DNA of 64,000 bases from an uncultured Enterobacterales bacterium (lineage in GTDB: Bacteria > Pseudomonadota > Gammaproteobacteria > Enterobacterales > CALYQQ01), in contig CALYQQ010000014.1 of NCBI GenBank assembly GCA_945288535.1, positions 1 through 64,000 on the forward strand. Direction: 5' to 3'. The notes under the pieces were generated by a model, which saw only the letters and a program-made list of their open reading frames with translations, was not told the DNA's origin and made no database searches. This document shows positions 9,764-19,668 of this stretch, piece by piece (within the stretch, counting starts at the first letter, position 1; every line of letters begins with the position of its first letter). Made by a program: the position numbers and the translations under genes.

Positions 9764-10330
9764 TTATAAATAGCGTAATATAACATTTAAAGATGTTTCA
9801 ATAGATCTACGCCCATCATTATTTAGTGCGGGTAATGTATTCAATGGCCAACTAACTAACTGAATATTAAAATGGAATTCATTAAAACCATTAATAATTT
9901 TATCAAATGAATATTCATGCCCCATTATAACAGGCTGCCCCCATTTTATGCTGTCATCTATATTTGTTGAGTTCCAAGTAATTTGAAAAGCAATGTCACT
10001 AACATTTGAACTAATATATCCACTATTACCTAATTCATGTGGATGTCTGGGATTAAGAGTAAGATATAAACTACTTGAATTATGCGTTTCACATTTAATT
10101 CTTATAAAAAATGGTTCTATCCGTGATCCTTCTTTAACTTCTATAGCCCCCACTGTACCAAACAAAATATTTTTAATCTGAATCGTTGAGCAACTTGGTG
10201 CAATAACATTCATTGAAATTTTACTATTTATTGTTGCTTCTGTGGATGATGGTGGCGCATAATCAGCACGAGTTGATAATGTTATAAACCACAAAAATAT
10301 TGTCATGACTAATAAATATTTTTTACGCAT
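9764..10330 (-). CDS. Minor fimbrial subunit (first)
   Basis: A 188-residue exported protein with signal peptide MRKKYLLVMTIFLWFITLSTRA and a pilin-like domain. Cys-containing APSCSTI and IKCETH are spaced like the pilin disulfide, and the C-terminus is hydrophobic and alternating (TSLNVILRYL). The ATG at 10330 is preferred because the signal peptide then begins with MRKK; upstream in-frame ATG (10342) and TTG (10348) lie in or next to the GAGG ribosome site. It lies 588 bp downstream of the chaperone gene, with a tandem repeat in that gap. Confidence 0.7.
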   Translation of the reverse strand: MRKKYLLVMTIFLWFITLSTRADYAPPSSTEATINSKISMNVIAPSCSTIQIKNILFGTVGAIEVKEGSRIEPFFIRIKCETHNSSSLYLTLNPRHPHELGNSGYISSNVSDIAFQITWNSTNIDDSIKWGQPVIMGHEYSFDKIINGFNEFHFNIQLVSWPLNTLPALNNDGRRSIETSLNVILRYL

Positions 10331-10348
10331 AGTCACTTTCATCCTCAA

Positions 10349-10936
10349 ATAAAAATTTTAATTGTTATACTTTCTACAGTGTTTAGTCTCTCTAAAAACA
10401 ACTATCTACGACTAAAATATCTATTCTTTTTACTAAGTTAGTTAGGCTATTTTTAAAAAATAATATGTTGATTAGCACATTTAGTAAATAAAAAATTTAT
10501 ATGCTTAAATACTAATTAACTAATTAACTAATTAACTAATTAACTAATTAACTAATTAACTAATTATTAATATGCGATTATCTTAATGTATACTCCACAA
10601 AGCTAATTAAAATTTATTATAATCATCATATGCATAACACAATAAAATATTTTATTATAAATAAAGCATTATATTATTTAATTAGAAAGACAAATTAACT
10701 TATCAATTTTTATGGTTTATATAAATATCAAAAAAACTAACTATTTTACTTATGGTTTTTTAATTACTACACATAAATTAAATCTATATTTCATTATAAT
10801 GTAAAAAACTTTTTTATTTTTTATATAAGGTGGTCGCATATTAGATAGAACGTATTATCAAAAAATAAAGTAGCAAATTAATTTAGACTAACTGAGATTT
10901 TGCTACTTATTTTTTATCACTTACACTATAACTAAA
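10349..10936. other. Gap between chaperone and minor pilin genes
   Basis: A 588-bp AT-rich stretch inside the fimbrial cluster with no gene. It holds an 8-bp tandem repeat (10512-10566) and otherwise only A/T-rich sequence. Confidence 0.6.
10512..10566. repeat. 8-bp tandem repeat (CTAATTAA), six full copies plus 7 bp
   Basis: Six identical copies of CTAATTAA occupy 10512-10559, and a seventh imperfect copy (CTAATTAT) follows to 10567. It lies 182 bp upstream of the chosen start of the first minor pilin gene. Perfect short tandem arrays change copy number by slipped-strand mispairing, so an effect on minor pilin expression is conceivable. Confidence 0.95.
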
Positions 10937-11614
10937 TTAGTTTAGTTTATATGTACGAAAAGCACCATAATCATCAATTGCTTGAATCGATATTTTACCT
11001 TTTATTGCTTTTTCTAAATTAATTTCTGAAAAAGGTGCCATCTGGCCAATCTGCTTTTTAACTTTATCGGATAAAGTAACAGGTTTATCACCATTAAAAA
11101 TTCCTACTATTGCAAAATAATAAGGTGTCGGATTTTTCAATATATTACCTGATAAAATCACCTGTTCTTCTGCATTTTCACGTCCTTGTCCAAGAGCTTG
11201 AGGACGATAAATTAATTTTACTTGGGTATTTAGTGCCAATGCTAATACATTGCCTTCATCAGCTGATGGCGCTGGTGGGATTTCCTGTACATTTAACCAA
11301 AATAATGATTCTTTATTGGCTGGTAATGCATTATTAACATTCATTATTCTAATAAGTTGTTTCTTGCCAGCACCTACTTTAAAGAAAGTCGGTGTAGGAA
11401 CAAAATAAACTTGATGACTTGGTTGTATGGTATTATCAATCCATATTTGGCCACCATATAATGATTTAGATGTATTTTTTATTTCAACTGCAATGTTTTT
11501 ATTCTTTTCATTATAAATAAAACGCGTACCATTTAAAGTCAAGCTTGCCATTGCAGGTACGCTTATCAAGGTATAACAAAATATAACAAATTGAATGATT
11601 ATTCTTTTACTCAC
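10937..11614 (-). CDS. Periplasmic fimbrial chaperone (PapD/FimC family)
   Basis: It escorts pilin subunits through the periplasm to the usher by donor-strand complementation. The 225-residue protein has a signal peptide ending at VPAMA-SLTLNG and two Ig-like domains. Family landmarks are NTSKSLYGGQIWID, FFKVGAGKKQLIRI near the subunit-binding groove, and SLFWLNVQEIPP. The start is GTG at 11614, with ribosome site AAGGAAG 7 nt upstream inside the usher 3' end; the genes overlap by 8 nt, indicating coupling. Confidence 0.92.
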   Translation of the reverse strand: MSKRIIIQFVIFCYTLISVPAMASLTLNGTRFIYNEKNKNIAVEIKNTSKSLYGGQIWIDNTIQPSHQVYFVPTPTFFKVGAGKKQLIRIMNVNNALPANKESLFWLNVQEIPPAPSADEGNVLALALNTQVKLIYRPQALGQGRENAEEQVILSGNILKNPTPYYFAIVGIFNGDKPVTLSDKVKKQIGQMAPFSEINLEKAIKGKISIQAIDDYGAFRTYKLN

Positions 11615-13997
11615 AGTCTACTTCCTTAATTTTATTTTCACCAGGCGAAATACCCTCTAAGCTGAAATGACATTCATCGCCAAGAGCACTAATGATACTA
11701 ATACGTTGTGCATTATCAATTACATTTATTAATAAAATACCACCAGTAGAAATAAAGCCGACCTCAGAACCATCTTCTGTTTTCGCAATACTTCCTATAG
11801 GTAATTGCTTACCCTCAGCTAAAACTGGACGTAATATATAACGATTTACAACAATATATTTATATTCACGATAAATTATTGCTTTTTCAGTTGGCACAAC
11901 ATTATATATAGAATCAAGTAATTCTATATTATCAGGGACTTGTTCTGTATCAATTTTTATATCATTTTTACTATAAGGTGAAACATAAATTGCAGTATTA
12001 CCTCGACTATTTGTCGTTGACGAACGATTAAAACTGATATTAGGTATATCATTTACTTTTATTATTGCTACAGTCGAATTCTGCTCTCGAGAAAATAAAA
12101 TACCAGTAGGTTGTGTAACCATGACAGAACCTGATGCACTCATTGAAGCTGACATTGTGTTATTACTTTTAGTAATAGTTGCTCCTGTTTGTACGCCATC
12201 AAATGCCATACCTACGTAGCTAGAGATACTTTTATTATTTTCACTGTATCCAGCGTTCAGGCTGTAATTTACTCGATCGTTTATATTTCCAGAAACACCT
12301 GAATTTAATATTGTTTTTCCGGTGCGAGAATAACTTATACTATTTGTAGAAAATTGCCGATTATCAAAGATTGAGAAAGGAATACTCACACTCATTGATA
12401 AACTATAATCATCTTTATCGCTGTAATGATATTTCGTATAACTAGATGCTAAAGATAATGAAATATCATTGATAGAAGTTGTATAGGAAATATTCGCACC
12501 AATATCTTGTCCTGATTTATCACGGTAGTCCTGACGCCATAATGAAAAGTTAACAAATGCGGTGTTAAAACTTTGTGTTATAATAGCCTCATAACGACTT
12601 TTACGGCTGTTATTGTCATATTTTTTTGATGAATCAAATGTATTAAAATCAATATATTCTTTGCCAGTATATTGATAAGTTAATAATTGTAAATTGGTGC
12701 TATTTGTTAATCCTTTAGCATATTTTGCTGTAAAACTCACACCTGTTTGTGAGTCTTTATTATTTATATCAAACTTATCGCGGTACTTTAGTGATGCATT
12801 TGAAATATTTAAACTACTCGCTACAGCACCAAGAACGCCTAAATCTTTTGTAATACCAATTCCCACATTCTGATATTTACTATGTAAAACTGTGGCTAGA
12901 TTCATGGTATACATTGCGTACCCATAATCTATTGATGCCATAGCAAATGGTTTTCTATCACCATTTTTAGTGCCGTCGCTGTTGACTCGACTACCAATAA
13001 CAAAATTATAGTTAAAATCACCTGTACGTAACAATGTTGGCATCGTCGTTACTGGATAGGTTCTAATACTTTTTGAACCATCTTCTTCCTCAACAATAAC
13101 AGTAATATTACCGTTACCTACAGGTGATATATTATTTAAAGCATAAGCCCCTGGGGGTACAATTTGTGAAGATAAAACAAGCTCACCTTGTTTGATAGTG
13201 ATCCTGGCATTTGTATGAGCAACACCAGAAATTATGGGAGCATAACCTCTTTTTTGCCAAGGGATCATGTTTCTGCTCGATGTTAGAGCCATACCATAAT
13301 AACTAATGCTGGGTAAAAGTGTACCGCTAGCAATACTTTTACCTGCAGAAAAGGTACCACGAACTGATCCTATAGCACGTGATGCAATGGCTTCAGAAAA
13401 GTTAAAACCATCACCTTTAAATCCACTCGCTCGACTAGATAATACCCATTTACCCACATTCAGATTTGCATCAATATTACCATACAGCTCTGTTTTACCA
13501 TCATGGGACTTACTAATATTTGTATTATATGCTAGACGTAAACCAGAAATACCATAGTCCCAATTGTCATAGAGTAAGGGGTCTCTCAATAAAATCTGCG
13601 GTATGCTTATAGATAATACTTGTTCATTTGTGTCAAATTCTATTTGAACACCAGAATGTTTTTCCAGTACGTAACATGCTCGTTGACTATCCCAATATGT
13701 CATTAAGCTATCATATTTTATGGGCAAAGATAATTCTTCTAACCATTCTTTTGAAAAGCAGATTTGATCTTTATCTTGTGATGTAACTGTAAGTACACGA
13801 CGTCCTACAAATTCTTTATTAAATGTAACATCAACTAAATATTTTCCTGTTGGATATTTAGAATTATTTTGCAAAATATCAGGCAAATTATGCTTTGCTT
13901 CACCATGTAGGAAGTTTAAGTTAAGCTCAGAGCTATTTGCATGTACAGTAATCCCTAAGAGCGCGAGACATATACTTGCTTTAATATTTATACGCAT
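11607..13997 (-). CDS. Outer-membrane fimbrial usher
   Basis: The usher is the outer-membrane pore that recruits chaperone-subunit complexes and polymerises the pilus. The 796-residue protein has a signal peptide (cut near VHAN-SSEL), an N-terminal chaperone-binding domain, a central barrel and plug with the usher motif VPPGAYALNNISPVGNGNIT, and C-terminal domains near 710-796 with paired cysteines (DECHF, VDCE). Length is normal for PefC-type ushers, a little shorter than FimD. No strong ribosome site precedes the start, and an attenuator-like hairpin lies in the leader, both consistent with low usher relative to pilin. Confidence 0.94.
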   Translation of the reverse strand: MRINIKASICLALLGITVHANSSELNLNFLHGEAKHNLPDILQNNSKYPTGKYLVDVTFNKEFVGRRVLTVTSQDKDQICFSKEWLEELSLPIKYDSLMTYWDSQRACYVLEKHSGVQIEFDTNEQVLSISIPQILLRDPLLYDNWDYGISGLRLAYNTNISKSHDGKTELYGNIDANLNVGKWVLSSRASGFKGDGFNFSEAIASRAIGSVRGTFSAGKSIASGTLLPSISYYGMALTSSRNMIPWQKRGYAPIISGVAHTNARITIKQGELVLSSQIVPPGAYALNNISPVGNGNITVIVEEEDGSKSIRTYPVTTMPTLLRTGDFNYNFVIGSRVNSDGTKNGDRKPFAMASIDYGYAMYTMNLATVLHSKYQNVGIGITKDLGVLGAVASSLNISNASLKYRDKFDINNKDSQTGVSFTAKYAKGLTNSTNLQLLTYQYTGKEYIDFNTFDSSKKYDNNSRKSRYEAIITQSFNTAFVNFSLWRQDYRDKSGQDIGANISYTTSINDISLSLASSYTKYHYSDKDDYSLSMSVSIPFSIFDNRQFSTNSISYSRTGKTILNSGVSGNINDRVNYSLNAGYSENNKSISSYVGMAFDGVQTGATITKSNNTMSASMSASGSVMVTQPTGILFSREQNSTVAIIKVNDIPNISFNRSSTTNSRGNTAIYVSPYSKNDIKIDTEQVPDNIELLDSIYNVVPTEKAIIYREYKYIVVNRYILRPVLAEGKQLPIGSIAKTEDGSEVGFISTGGILLINVIDNAQRISIISALGDECHFSLEGISPGENKIKEVDCE

Positions 13998-14027
13998 AAT
14001 ATGCTATTAATTATCTAGTATAAGGAG

Positions 14028-14062
14028 AAAAGGCTACACTATAAAAAGATGTATAGCCTTTT
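14028..14062 (-). terminator. Attenuator-like hairpin between major pilin and usher
   Basis: A 12-bp stem with one G-U pair (14051-14062 with 14028-14039 read on minus) encloses an 11-nt loop and ends in TTTTC. It lies between the pilin stop and the usher start. In fimbrial operons such partial terminators keep pilin message in excess over usher message. Confidence 0.7.
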
Positions 14063-14078
14063 TATCTAGTTAAATAGT

Positions 14079-14603
14079 TTATTTATAAGCGACAGCGTAA
14101 GTAGCTACAGCTAAAACACTACCAACTTCAGCTTTTTGACCAGGATTAACGACCATATTCGCTTCAAAGTCTAATGTGTTGATAGCAGTTGAGTTTCCAT
14201 CGCCACCAAAGGTAACATTTTGATTATTGCTTGTTACTAAGCTATTAATTGGATTTGAGTTAAGTGCTTTTAATTGAATAGAAACATTTTTTGCTGTTCC
14301 GTTCATGTTAGCAAGACCAGTGGTTGAGAAGCCTGAACTTTGCCAACCTACAACACCATTAGTTTTATTTAGACATTTAGCATCATCAGGAACTAAACTG
14401 AAAGCAACTGGTTTACCTTGAGTATCTTTTTCGCTCATGGTTCCTAAATCAATAGTATCTTTTACCGCACCATTTACTTGAGTGGTAAATTTACAAGTTT
14501 CACTTGTTACTGAACCAATGAAACGAACCTCACCTGTGTTAGCTGAAGCAACAGATGATGCTAATGCAGATACAACTAATGCAGAAATAAAATGCTTTTT
14601 CAT
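14079..14603 (-). CDS. Major fimbrial subunit (type 1-like pilin)
   Basis: A 174-residue pilin with signal peptide MKKHFISALVVSALASSVASA, an N-terminal donor strand (NTGEVRFIGSV), disulfide cysteines in SETCKF and DAKCLN, and the C-terminal beta-zipper ending GSVLAVATYAVAYK. These features define chaperone-usher pilins, whose subunits polymerise into the rod. An AGGA ribosome site lies 7 nt before the ATG. It is the first gene of the cluster, followed by usher, chaperone, minor pilins and adhesin. No adjacent recombinase gene for promoter inversion is present. Confidence 0.92.
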   Translation of the reverse strand: MKKHFISALVVSALASSVASANTGEVRFIGSVTSETCKFTTQVNGAVKDTIDLGTMSEKDTQGKPVAFSLVPDDAKCLNKTNGVVGWQSSGFSTTGLANMNGTAKNVSIQLKALNSNPINSLVTSNNQNVTFGGDGNSTAINTLDFEANMVVNPGQKAEVGSVLAVATYAVAYK

Positions 14604-16003
14604 ATTAAATCCTATTATTATTCAAGTATATATTTATTATGATTAATCAGTTATATATTCATTTTACTTATTTAAAAGAAATCTAAATATATTACTTATA
14701 ATCAAATAATTATTTATTATATTATGCTGTCATATTACTAATATTTAGAATGTTAAAAATAAAAACAATGAAAATATTTTCATATAATACAAATTTTATA
14801 TTATATATAACTTATACATAAAATTATATTTTACTAAAAAATTGTAATTCCAATTTTATTATTAAATTATATACATTATTAAGAATAAGTTACTTATTCT
14901 TGTAGGCTCAACAGCATTATATTAATTAAATGATTATTATGTCAATTAATAAAAGAATAATAATTAAATTCTATAGACTTAAAAAAAACAAAATCCTTAA
15001 CCAAAAAATAATAAAATCAAACAAAATGTTAATATATTATATTTTATAAAATTTATTACTTCCATTGGTTAAATACTATTAACTGCAAGTTAACCAAGTC
15101 ATTAGACTATATAGCTTAAATAATTAACTAATAAATGCGAAAAATAACCTATTTTAAATAGCATATGTCCGTGTTTATTAATAAATAGCATTAGTTAAAA
15201 TAAAAAAATTAATTATTTTTAATATATTTTTATTGAATTAATTTTTAGTTAAGTTGGATTAATAACACGATGCTTTAAAACAAAAAGTCATTTTATATAA
15301 TTAACTATTTGTTTTATAAATTATTATTTCTTTTGACAGTAAATAAATGATAGAAATATAAGAATTGATTAGCCTCTATTTTTGAAAAATAACAAAGGAA
15401 ATTCTTTCTGATATTAAAGTGAATAATACTTATTTACTTTAATATGATGTTGTTCACAATATTAATATTAGATATTAGATATTAGATATTCATATTGAAT
15501 TATTTGTTTTTAATTCAATTTATTAGCATAATCTACTGATGTTAATGATTTTATACAGTTATAATGTAAAGTGTAGAATACTTCCTAAATAGGTCTAATT
15601 AACTTAAAAATAGTAGTAATATAAATTAATTACACTAAAGAGCTAAAAAGCTATTGATTAAAAGTACGTTATTCATATTACCTAGGATATAAACAAAAGA
15701 ATACAATAGATATACAAATAAAATTGACGTACTACGAAGAAATAACGTTATTATGTAAAAAATATTTAGAAAGAGACTAATATTCTCTTGATCATTCTTA
15801 GATTGTGCCCGTTGATCAATAGATAATGTTGTACTTTGTTTCATCATTAAATCTATAATAATGAAAATACTAAAATCCTTTCTTATGATGCGAATAAAAA
15901 ATGATCTTATTGATAATAATCCTTACATGATTAATCATTCCTATGCCCTTATCTATATTAGTAACAAGATACGGAAACATATATATTAACTAGATAATCA
16001 CCA
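14604..16003. other. Long AT-rich region upstream of the fimbrial cluster
   Basis: About 1.4 kb without a supported gene. It contains the fimbrial promoter region, a hairpin at 15411-15445 (15-bp arms, one G-U type mismatch) and a 7-bp tandem repeat at 15466-15490. A 70-codon frame at 15635-15847 on minus has no good ribosome site and is not called. The clpB terminator lies at its right end. Confidence 0.55.
15466..15490. repeat. 7-bp tandem repeat (TATTAGA), 3.6 copies
   Basis: Three perfect copies of TATTAGA plus TATT, far upstream of the major pilin gene. Short, and possibly only low-complexity sequence. Confidence 0.8.
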
Positions 16004-16039
16004 TAAAAATCAGGTGTAATAATCCCCTTATTACACCTG
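16004..16039 (-). terminator. clpB terminator
   Basis: A perfect 12-bp stem (CAGGTGTAATAA at 16011-16022 with TTATTACACCTG at 16028-16039) and a 5-nt loop. Read on minus it is followed by ATTTTTATGG, a T-run. It lies 33 nt past the clpB stop. Confidence 0.93.
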
Positions 16040-16072
16040 ACCCTAATAACTCACGCAGATAATATTATCTAT

Positions 16073-18646
16073 TTATTGAATAGCGCAGATTTTGTTGTCA
16101 ACGACATCTAGCGTTATCGGTTTACCAGGTATTAATTTACCTGATAATATTTCCTGCGCTAACGGATTTTCTATTTCCTGTTGAATAGCACGTCTTAAAG
16201 GCCGCGCGCCATATACCGGATCATAGCCTTCTTTTGCAATGAGTTCTAATGCTGCATCAGAAGTTGTTACCTGATAGCCTTTTTCTTCTAACCGTTGATA
16301 AAGACGATTTAACTGAATTGTGGCTATTGATTTTATCTGACTTTGTCCAAGTGGATGGAATACAACAATTTCATCAATACGATTGATAAACTCTGGTCTA
16401 AAGTGTTGACTTACTGTTGCCATAAGCAATTCTTTCATACTACCGTAGTCAAGATGACCAAAATTAGTTTGAATCTGATCCGATCCTAAATTAGAGGTCA
16501 TAATAACAACAGTATTACGAAAATCAACAGTCCGTCCCTGACCATCCGTTAATCGACCATCATCAAGAACTTGTAATAATATATTAAATACATCGGGATG
16601 TGCTTTCTCAACTTCGTCGAGTAAAATCACCGAATAAGGACGGCGACGAACTGCTTCAGTCAAATAACCTCCTTCTTCATAGCCAACATAACCTGGAGGA
16701 GCACCAACTAAACGAGAAACTGAATGTTTTTCCATAAATTCAGACATATCAATACGTATCATTGCTTCGCTACTATCAAACATAAAATTTGCCAGCGCTT
16801 TACAAAGTTCTGTTTTACCAACCCCTGTTGGCCCTAAAAAGAGGAAAGAACCAATCGGTCGATTTGGATCGGATAATCCAGCCCGGCTACGACGAATAGC
16901 ATTAGCAACTGCATCGACAGCCTCCTTTTGCCCAACTACGTGTTGATGCAATGTATCTTCCATATGCAATAACTTTTCTCTTTCACCTTCCAGCATTCTG
17001 GAAACAGGAATACCTGTTGCTTTTGACAGAACTTCTGCTATTTCATTATCTGTGACTCGATTACGTAACAGCTTCATATCGTTACCTTCACTAGCGGTTG
17101 CCTTAGCCAGCTGTTTTTCTAGTTCAGGAATTTTGCCATATTGTAACTCTGACATTTTAGTCAAATCACCCACACGACGAGCTTGCTCAAGAAGTGTTTT
17201 CGCGTTTTCGAGTTGTTCCTTTATTGATTGTGTGCCTGAGACAGCAGCTTTCTCTGCTTTCCATTCTTCATCAAGTTCTGCATATTTTTTTTCTTTTTCT
17301 TTTAGTTCATCATTTAACATTTCCAGCCGTTTTTTGCTGGCATCATCGGATTCTTTTTTTAACGCTTGTTGTTCAAGTTTCAATTGAATAATACGTCGAT
17401 CTAATCTATCTAACGCTTCAGGTTTTGAATCCATTTGCATACGAATACTTGATGCAGCTTCATCAATTAAATCTATTGCTTTATCGGGTAATTGACGATC
17501 ACTTATATAACGATGAGACAACGTCGCTGCAGCAACAATCGCTGGATCAGTAATTTGAACATGGTGATGTAACTCATAACGTTCTTTCAAACCTCGTAAA
17601 ATAGCAATCGTATCGGTCACACTAGGTTCAGCAACATAAACTTTTTGGAAACGACGTTCCAACGCGGCATCTTTCTCAATATATTGTCGATATTCATCGA
17701 GTGTTGTTGCGCCAACACAATGTAACTCTCCCCGAGCTAAGGCAGGTTTTAACATATTTCCTGCATCCATAGCACCATCACCCTTTCCAGCACCGACCAT
17801 TGTATGTAATTCGTCTATAAATAGAATGACATTACCTTCTTGTTTTGCTAAGTCATTTAATACGCCTTTTAGTCTTTCTTCAAATTCCCCACGGTATTTT
17901 GCACCTGCAATTAATGCTCCCATATCAAGTGCTAAAACCTGCTTATTTTTCAAACCTTCGGGAACTTCACCATTTACAATACGCTGAGCAAGTCCTTCAA
18001 CAATTGCGGTTTTTCCAACACCTGGCTCACCAATTAAAACCGGATTATTTTTGGTTCTACGTTGTAATACTTGTATAGTCCGGCGGATCTCTTCATCTCG
18101 GCCAATAACAGGATCGAGCTTTCCTTGTTCTGCCCGTTCAGTCATATTGATCGTATATTTTTCTAACGCCTGACGCTGATCTTCTGCATGTGCATCATTC
18201 ACGCTATTTCCTCCACGAATTTGTTCAATCGCTTTACTTAAATTAGCTGATGTTATCCCTACTTTCCGTAAAATATCCCCTAATGACTGCCGACTTTCTA
18301 AGGCTGCTTCAACAAATATTTCTGATGATATAAATTTATCCCCTCGTTTTTGCGCTAATTTATCACTTAAATTTAACGTTTTAATAAGATCATTTGAGGG
18401 TTGAACATCGCCACCAATACCTTCAACTTTGGCAAGTCTATTTAATGCTTCATTAAGATATTGTTGAAGCTGGTTTACATTTATCTGCATTGAAACCAAT
18501 AACGGTCGTACTGTGCCGCCATCCTGATCCAATAGCGATTTCATTAGGTGGAGCGGTTCTATAAATTGATTATCATTACCTAACGCTAATGATTGTGCTT
18601 CTGCTAAAGCCAGTTGAAATTTACTGGTTAATCTATCCAGACGCAT
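16073..18646 (-). CDS. clpB: ClpB disaggregase (Hsp100)
   Basis: ClpB is a cytoplasmic AAA+ hexamer that extracts proteins from aggregates with DnaK. All 857 residues align with E. coli ClpB. Domains in order are the N-domain (1-145), first ATPase with Walker A GEPGVGKT at about 206-213, the coiled-coil M-domain at about 410-520 rich in Glu, Lys and Ala, and second ATPase with Walker A GPTGVGKT near 605-612. An internal in-frame Met near residue 149 could give the short isoform known in E. coli; that is inference. GGAGGAG lies just upstream of the ATG. A heat-shock promoter precedes it. Confidence 0.98.
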   Translation of the reverse strand: MRLDRLTSKFQLALAEAQSLALGNDNQFIEPLHLMKSLLDQDGGTVRPLLVSMQINVNQLQQYLNEALNRLAKVEGIGGDVQPSNDLIKTLNLSDKLAQKRGDKFISSEIFVEAALESRQSLGDILRKVGITSANLSKAIEQIRGGNSVNDAHAEDQRQALEKYTINMTERAEQGKLDPVIGRDEEIRRTIQVLQRRTKNNPVLIGEPGVGKTAIVEGLAQRIVNGEVPEGLKNKQVLALDMGALIAGAKYRGEFEERLKGVLNDLAKQEGNVILFIDELHTMVGAGKGDGAMDAGNMLKPALARGELHCVGATTLDEYRQYIEKDAALERRFQKVYVAEPSVTDTIAILRGLKERYELHHHVQITDPAIVAAATLSHRYISDRQLPDKAIDLIDEAASSIRMQMDSKPEALDRLDRRIIQLKLEQQALKKESDDASKKRLEMLNDELKEKEKKYAELDEEWKAEKAAVSGTQSIKEQLENAKTLLEQARRVGDLTKMSELQYGKIPELEKQLAKATASEGNDMKLLRNRVTDNEIAEVLSKATGIPVSRMLEGEREKLLHMEDTLHQHVVGQKEAVDAVANAIRRSRAGLSDPNRPIGSFLFLGPTGVGKTELCKALANFMFDSSEAMIRIDMSEFMEKHSVSRLVGAPPGYVGYEEGGYLTEAVRRRPYSVILLDEVEKAHPDVFNILLQVLDDGRLTDGQGRTVDFRNTVVIMTSNLGSDQIQTNFGHLDYGSMKELLMATVSQHFRPEFINRIDEIVVFHPLGQSQIKSIATIQLNRLYQRLEEKGYQVTTSDAALELIAKEGYDPVYGARPLRRAIQQEIENPLAQEILSGKLIPGKPITLDVVDNKICAIQ

Positions 18647-18693
18647 AACTCCTCCATATAAATTCGAGAATAAGTCTTTTATTGTTTATTAAA

Positions 18694-18719
18694 ATATGGG
18701 TGATCAATTTGAATTCAAG
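18694..18719 (-). promoter_or_regulatory. Sigma-32-like heat-shock promoter of clpB
   Basis: On the minus strand CTTGAAT (18713-18719) and ACCCATAT (18694-18701) are separated by 11 bp, close to the sigma-32 consensus CTTGAA and CCCCATNT although the spacer is short. It lies about 50 bp before the clpB start, a known sigma-32 regulon gene. Confidence 0.72.
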
Positions 18720-19107
18720 TAATGCATTATTTAAGCAACTGTAACTGGCTATGACATCCATATTTAGGTAATTTAAACGCCAACCTTATAAAATACGTTA
18801 ACGAACAGCGCTTATGCTCAAACTATCGAGTCATAAATTGTCAAATTAATTAATAAATTATGCTTGCTAATTACTCATCATAATAATAGTAATGCTAATT
18901 ATGTAAGCACGCGTATTAACGATCTGGATTATTTTTCTTAATGAGTCGTTTATTACTAATTATCTTATCTTTTGATAAGTAACTACTTAAAAAACGAGCT
19001 TTTTAGTATACGCATCTCATTAATAAAGTATCGAATAAATAAAGATCATTAATTAACTATTGATACCCGATCAGCAATATTATGTTAATAAATGAGATAT
19101 ATCTGAT
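18720..19107. other. Gap upstream of clpB
   Basis: AT-rich, gene-free DNA between the clpB promoter and a divergent unknown gene. No further signal recognised. Confidence 0.5.
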
Positions 19108-19497
19108 ATGCATAAAAAACTTTGTAGAGAAGAATTAATCTGTTGCATTTTAGCCGATGCGTTTCTTGATTTACCATGTGAAAAAATAATGCCTTTTATT
19201 GTCCAACGTCTATCTGAGCATAACATCAATAATATTCAGACATTAAGGCCTCTTTTCTATGATTTAGTTGCACGTGTTGTTGGTTATAATCTTTCACTTA
19301 CCATGACGGATTCAGAAAAAAATAGTTTTAATAACACTATTATTTTGGAAGGGGTTCGTAAGATTAAAATCCAACGGCAACAAAGTTGGTTATTTAAGCG
19401 ATATAGTCAATTAATGACTTATCGATGTCGATTATTATATCATCGCCGTTGGCAAGCTTTAGTATTAGCAAGTAAACAGCAAAAGTTAGATTATTAA
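19108..19497 (+). CDS. Hypothetical protein between clpB and pgeF
   Basis: I do not recognise this 129-residue frame. It is basic, especially at the C-terminal end (RKIKIQRQQSWLFKRYS, YHRRWQ), has four cysteines in the first 24 residues, and has no signal peptide or membrane span. Composition looks like real coding sequence rather than a shadow, since nothing lies on the other strand. The ribosome site is weak (GAGAT 12 nt upstream). It interrupts the rluD-pgeF-clpB order seen in E. coli and runs opposite to all three genes, suggesting an insertion. It may be a small nucleic-acid-binding protein, or spurious. Confidence 0.5.
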   Translation: MHKKLCREELICCILADAFLDLPCEKIMPFIVQRLSEHNINNIQTLRPLFYDLVARVVGYNLSLTMTDSEKNSFNNTIILEGVRKIKIQRQQSWLFKRYSQLMTYRCRLLYHRRWQALVLASKQQKLDY

Positions 19498-19668
19498 CAT
19501 TAATTCATACAAACAATCATTTTTTCTTATATGAATCTGAAAGCAATAAAAAGTAAAAATAAGGATTACGCACTACGCATGATTCATGTATACTCGAATA
19601 AAAGACTAGTTTTTTAAGTGTCAATGGTAACAAAAGTCTGGTAATAATTTATTGACAAAATATAATGA

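Noticed and set aside
10512..10566. CRISPR-like array
   Set aside because: The units are contiguous 8-bp repeats without spacers, and no cas gene is present.
14604..15634. Invertible promoter element for fimbrial phase variation
   Set aside because: No convincing pair of 15-25 bp flanking inverted repeats and no fimB/mrpI-type recombinase gene in the window.
15635..15847. 70-codon minus-strand frame with a hydrophobic centre
   Set aside because: No ribosome site; hydrophobic stretches arise easily from T-rich codons in such AT-rich DNA. A tiny membrane protein cannot be ruled out.
17052..17391. Ser/Phe-rich plus-strand frames over clpB
   Set aside because: They are antisense shadows of the Glu/Lys-rich ClpB middle domain.
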